NCBI RefSeq assembly: GCF_030272615.1
Contig: NC_081406.1
Coordinates: 165,399,521-165,463,520, forward strand
Source of the DNA: Cryptomeria japonica
Taxonomy: Eukaryota > Streptophyta > Pinopsida > Cupressales > Cupressaceae
DNA length: 64,000 nt
Direction: 5' to 3'
Shown here: piece by piece, positions 53,601 to 59,600 of the stretch
Numbering within the stretch: the stretch's first letter is position 1
Layout: each line of letters starts with the position of its first letter
The notes under the pieces: generated by a model
What the model saw: the letters and a program-made list of their open reading frames with translations, nothing else
What the model was told of the DNA's origin: nothing
Databases searched by the model: none
Position numbers and translations under genes: made by a program

Positions 53601-56600
53601 TTGTTTCTAATGTAGAGAAGAGTGGCATAGAGCCTATGACTACCCTCATGATCAAGGAAAGACAAATAGGAAGTTTAAAAATAATGCAAGGGTTACAAAT
53701 TCTGAAGAAGATATAGAATCTTCACAATTCAAGGATGTTGAAAGAGGAGAAGTTCTTCTCACAAGAAGAGCCCTACTCAATGAAGACAATGAAGTAGAGA
53801 AAAATAAGAATTTGTTTAGAATAAGATGCAAGTGCCAAGGAAAGGTATGTAATGTTATTATCTATGGTGGGAGTACAGATGACCTTAATTTTGAGAAAAT
53901 GGTGAATAAGTTGAAGTTGGAAAAGTGGAAACATATGCATCCATATAGGATTGCTTGGCTAAAAAATGATAAGAAAGTTTTATGCAGTGAAGAATGCATC
54001 GTAAATTTTAAGATAGGAAAGTATTATTGATCAAATTATGTGTGATATTACGCCTATGGATATATATCATGTTTAATTGGGAAGACCTTGGAAATTTCAT
54101 AGGAGAGCAATGCATGATGGGTATGCAAATACATATTCATTAACAAAGGATGGAACCTAATACAAGTTGAAGTCATTGAAATAAGAAAAAGGTTGCAAGG
54201 TATGCATCAATGAAATAGTATGTTTAGTAAATGGAAGAAAAGTTTTAGATGGTATTAAGCATGAGAATGTTTGTTTTTCTTTACTTTCTAAAGATGGCCA
54301 AGAAGAAGAGGATTTTTACATAGAAGTTGCAGACTTGTTGAATGAATTTCATGATATTGTGTTTGATAATGTACCAAAAGGTTTACCACCAATAAGAAGA
54401 ATAATTCATCAAAATGATTTGATACCACAAGCTAGTTTTCCGAAAAAGGTAGCCCACAAAATTTCTCCTATAAAAAGTGAAGAGCTAAATAGACAAGTAC
54501 AAGAATTGTTGAAGAAGTGTTTGATCACCATTAACTAGTACAAATTTTATTTACCTAGGATGGATGATATTATGGACTATTTGAGTGGATTTGAGTACTT
54601 CGCCAAATTTGATTTCAACAGTGGTTATCCCCAAATTTAAATCAAAGAAGGAGATGAGTGGAAGATAGCTTTCACGACCAAGGAAGGTTTGTATGAATAG
54701 TTAGCCATGCCTTTTCAACTAATCAATGCACCAATTACTTTCATGAGACCTATGAATGAGGTGCTAAAAGAGTTTTTGGCAAGATTTGTTATTATTTGTC
54801 TTGATGACATCTGATTTATAGAAAGACACTAGACTTGAAAATTTGAAGCATATTAGACAAGTTTTTGAAAAGTTCAGAGAAGATAAATTTCTTATTTATT
54901 TGAAGAAGTGTAGCTTTGTGAAGAAAGAGAGTGTTTACTTGGGATTGTTGTCTCAAGAGATGATATTAAGATGGATCCAAAGAAGGTAAAATCTATCATT
55001 GAATGTCCTAGACATAGGAGTGCTATAGATGTGAGATCATTTCATTGTTCGACGCATTTTTATAGGACTTTTATTAAAGGTTTAAGTTGTAGTTGTGGAT
55101 CGCTAATTGAGACCATGAGAAGAGACAAGAAAGGGTTTAAATGGGCTATGGGGGCTACATGTAGTTTTGATTTGCTGAAGAGTAAAGTTATTGAGAAAAC
55201 TTATTTAGCACTTGCAAATTTCAACAAGTTGTTTCATGTAGATTGTGATTCTAGTGGCAATATCATTGGATAAGTTTTGAATCAAGAAGATCTCTTAAGT
55301 AGTAGCGAATGTTGTCGACAAAAATGCAGAATGAATTCATTTGGTTCAATGAACTCAATAGCCTATATGTTGAGGATCTTGATTTTACAAAAGCTTAAAA
55401 ATCTTGCAAGGATCTAGCTACATTGGGTATGAAGAAATGGTTAGATTTCATAATCCAAGATGATATATGTTGTTTAGAGGGATCCAATTGTGAATTCCTT
55501 GAAGTTCTATTAGAGATAACTTGATTAAAGAGAAGCATTGCGGAGGACATGCATGATATTTTGGTTGTGATATGACCATGTCACTTGTTGGAGAGTATTA
55601 CTATTGATTATAGTTGTAGTAAGATGTGAAGAAGCTTTTACATATTTGTAGGGTATGTCAAATGGAAAAAGGAACAAGCAAAAAAATTGGTTTATATCAA
55701 CCATTGCATGTACCTTAGACACCATGGGAGGACATAAGTATGAATTTTATTCTTGGCTACCCAAGGACAAAAAGAGGACATGATTCAATTTCATGGCAGT
55801 GGATAGATTTTCGAAGATGGCACATTTTATTCCTTGTAAGAATACCAATGATTTTCATATTACATAGTTATTTTCAAAGAGATGGTAAGACTACATGGTC
55901 TACCAAAATCATAGCTTCAGATCGAGCTACCAAGTTTGTTGGTTGTGTTTACAAAACATTGTGGAAGAAGCTAAAGAAAAATTTGGAGTTTATTCCACAT
56001 AATGTTGGAAAAATTGAAGTGGTGAATAGGAGTTTGGGTAGCCTATTGAGATTCCTAGTAGGAGATAAGACCAAGGGATGAGATTTGATGTTACCATAGG
56101 CAGATTTTGCATGTAACAGTTTTGTCAATAGAAGCACTAGTAAATCACCACTTTAGATTGTATATGGAATTAGTCTAAGAATTGCTACAAAGTTGAGGAA
56201 AATAGATGAAGTAGAAAAGAAGAGTGTCAATGTTGAAGACCATACGTATAGACTAAGCTCTAAGAGCTTGCTTGAGTACATTAAGTGAGAAAGCACATAA
56301 CTAAGATGAACGTTTAGTATAATGCTAAGGTAGGTAAAAAAAAGGAGAAATAAGGAGTCTAGGATTGGGGATGAAGTTATGGTTTACTTTAAAAAAGGAC
56401 CATAGAAGTTATGGTTGTGAATCTCAATTCAAGATGATGTTAGCATATTCATGATAAGGACCATAGAAGAAGCTTAACAATATGCTCTTAAGGATAAGGA
56501 AAAATTGGCAACAAGGTAGGAAGGAAACCTTAGGGGAAGGGGAAAACCTTAACAAGGAAGAGGACATGTCACAAGTGGAAGAGAGGAGTTATCAAAGGAA

Positions 56601-59600
56601 GAGGAGACAAGTTGGTCTCAAATAAATCATAACTCAAGAACAAGAGGAAGAGGAGATCATTTCAAAAGAGTTGAAACTTCAAGGGGAAGGGAAGAATATT
56701 AAAGAGGATGAGGATTTTTGATAATTTGTTTTAACTATGGAGAGATGGGTCATAGGGCCTTTGAGTGTGCTGAAAACCAAGAGGATGGAAAGGAAACTAT
56801 TAGAAAGGTATTCACTATAGAAACTAAAAATAAAAAGGAAATAGTGGATCCAAAAGATGGATGGATTCTTATGTTGAAGAGAATGTTGTTAAAACCAGAA
56901 AAGGAGGAGAAAGAGTCGCCACAAAAGATTCTATTGAAGGCTATTTGTAAATCACAAGAAAAGCTAAAATCGAAAAAGATAAAGCACCCAAACCTATATT
57001 GGGTCTTTTGGTTGCAAAAGGGGCATCAACTTTTGGTGAATGAAAACTTTTTAGTGAATTTTTCAAATTGAAAACTACAAGGATGAAATATTATGCGATG
57101 TTATGCCCATGCATGCTTGTCACATCCTTTTTGGAAGACTGTGCCAATATGACCAACAACCTATAAATGATGATGAATCAGTCACAAAGGACAAGAAAAA
57201 GTACGTAAGGAACCCACTAAAGGAGAAGAAAAGGAAGTGGATAGTGATACCAAGGTATGTATGATTACTAGAAAATAGTGTCTACGAGAATTAAAAGAGG
57301 AAAAAATATGATATGCTTTGGTTTCAAAGCCATAAGAAGCTAGGATAGTGAATGAGAAACAAGGGATGCCTAAGGAAATCAAGGAAATCTTGCAATAATA
57401 TTGTGAAATTCTAATGAAACATCTTCCTAATGGATTTCCACCAATGGGAAATGTAATCCATTGTATAGATTTGATACCAGAAGCAAGTCTGCCAAGAAAG
57501 GTAGCATATAGAATGAGCCCAAAGGAGAATGAATAAATAAACAAACAATTGTGAGGATTATTGGATAAAGGTTTAATAAGAGAACGCTTAAGCCCATGTG
57601 TAGTACCAGTGATTTTGGCACCCAAGAAGGATGGAGGGTGGCATAGGTGCATTTATTCTAGAGCTATAAACAAAATAACAATCATGTATAAGTTCCCACT
57701 GCCTCATATGGATGATTTTATGGATTGCCTGAGTGGAGAAAAATACTTCAATAAAATTGACTTGAAAAGAGGGTAAGGATTAGAGAAGGGGATGAATGGA
57801 AAACCCCATTAAAAACAATGGAGTGATTGTATGAGTGGCTTGTTACACCATTTGGTCTTACAAATGCTCCAAGTACCTTTATGAGGTTGATGAATGTACT
57901 TTTGAAACCATTTCTTGGTAAGTTGGTAATTGTCTATTTGGATGATATCTTGGTTTTTAGTAAAGAAAAGGAAGAGCATTCAAAACATGTCAAATCTATT
58001 TTATAAAGGTTGAGAGAAGAAAATTTGTTGGTTAATCTCAAAAAATGCATCTTTATGAAAGAAGATTTGATGTATATGGGCTTTTTAATTTCAAACAAAG
58101 GTCTACGAATGGATCCTAAAAAAAGTTTGAGCAATAATAGATTGGGAAACACTTAGAAGCATGTTTTAAGCAAGGAGTTTTCATGGTATGGAAAGCTTCT
58201 ATAGGAATTTTATCAAAAAATTTAGTAGAATATGTGCCCCCATTACTAATACCACGGAGGGAGAGAGAGAAGAGAGTTTTAAGTGGAAAACTACACTAGA
58301 GGGAACCTTTAATATCTTGAAGGAGAAAGTGACCAAATAGCTCATATTAGCTTTACTAGGTTTTAACATTTAGTGTTTGAATTTTTATTGTGATGTAACT
58401 GGGACAACCATAAGAGGAGTTCTACGTCAAGAGAAGAGACCTATAGCTTAATTAAGTGAAAATCTAAATGAGGCCAAGAGGAAGTATTCAATGTATGATC
58501 AAGAGTTCTATTTGATTGTGCAAGCACCTAAGAAATGGAGACACTACCTATTGCCCAAGGAGTTTGTTCCGTATATTGATAATCATGCTTTATAGTTCAT
58601 TAATATCCAAGGTAAGAAAAATCCAATACATATGAAGTGGGTTGAGTTTCTTCAAATTTATTCATTTGTTCTCAAACATAGGAGCTGAAAATAAAATCAA
58701 GTAGTTGTTGCATTGAGTAGGAGATGCTTGTTGAAATAAATGAAATTAATTCTTTTGTGATTTGATTCAATGAAAGAGATGTATGAGAAGGACCCTGATT
58801 TTCATGAAGCATGGACAACTTTTAAATGTTCAATTTAAGAGGACAGAACTAAATGGGTTGAATATTTTCTTTAAAAGGGGTTGTTGTTTAAGGGGCAAAA
58901 GTTGTGCATTCCTAGGGGATCAATGAGAGAATAATTAATTAAAGAGAAGAATAGTCGGAGAATTGAAGGACACTTTAGAGTAGAAAAAAAATTAGGGCAG
59001 CTTAGAGAATGTAATTATTGGCAACAAATAAGTAAGGATGTAAACAATATTGTACAAGGATGTTCAATATGTCAATTTGCAAAAGGGTAAAGCCAAAACA
59101 GGGGATTATACCAACCTTTTCCAATCCCAAAGAGACCATGGGAAGAAGTAAAAATGGATTACGTTATTGGGCTGCCAAGGAGTTAAAAAGGTAATAATTC
59201 CATTTTTGTTGTAGTAGATAGAATTTAAAAAATGGTACTCTTTATTCCATGCAAGAAGTCAAATGATGCTTCACAAATTGCAAATTTGTTTTTCAAGGAA
59301 GTTGTAAGACTGCATGTCTTACCTAAAAGCATTGTCTCTGATAGGGATACTAAATTTTTTAGTCATTTTTGGAAGATATTATAGAAGAAATTGAAGTAGG
59401 TTGATCATTTTGCATCCCCAACTTACAAGTATATCAGATGGAAAGACAACTAAACTATTCACAACACACATATAATCCTTTCTCAATATCTATAGATGTT
59501 GTAAAAAACATCCAAACTTATCTATCCATCTACATTTATTATATTTTCAAATATCTCAATAACCACAATCAATTTTCCCAAACATTCCTTTCTTTCCCCA

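Noticed and set aside
53308-53655. Minus-strand ORF overlapping gypsy gag, and the similar one at 57182-57652
   Set aside because: Antisense shadows of gypsy coding sequence; no motif of their own.
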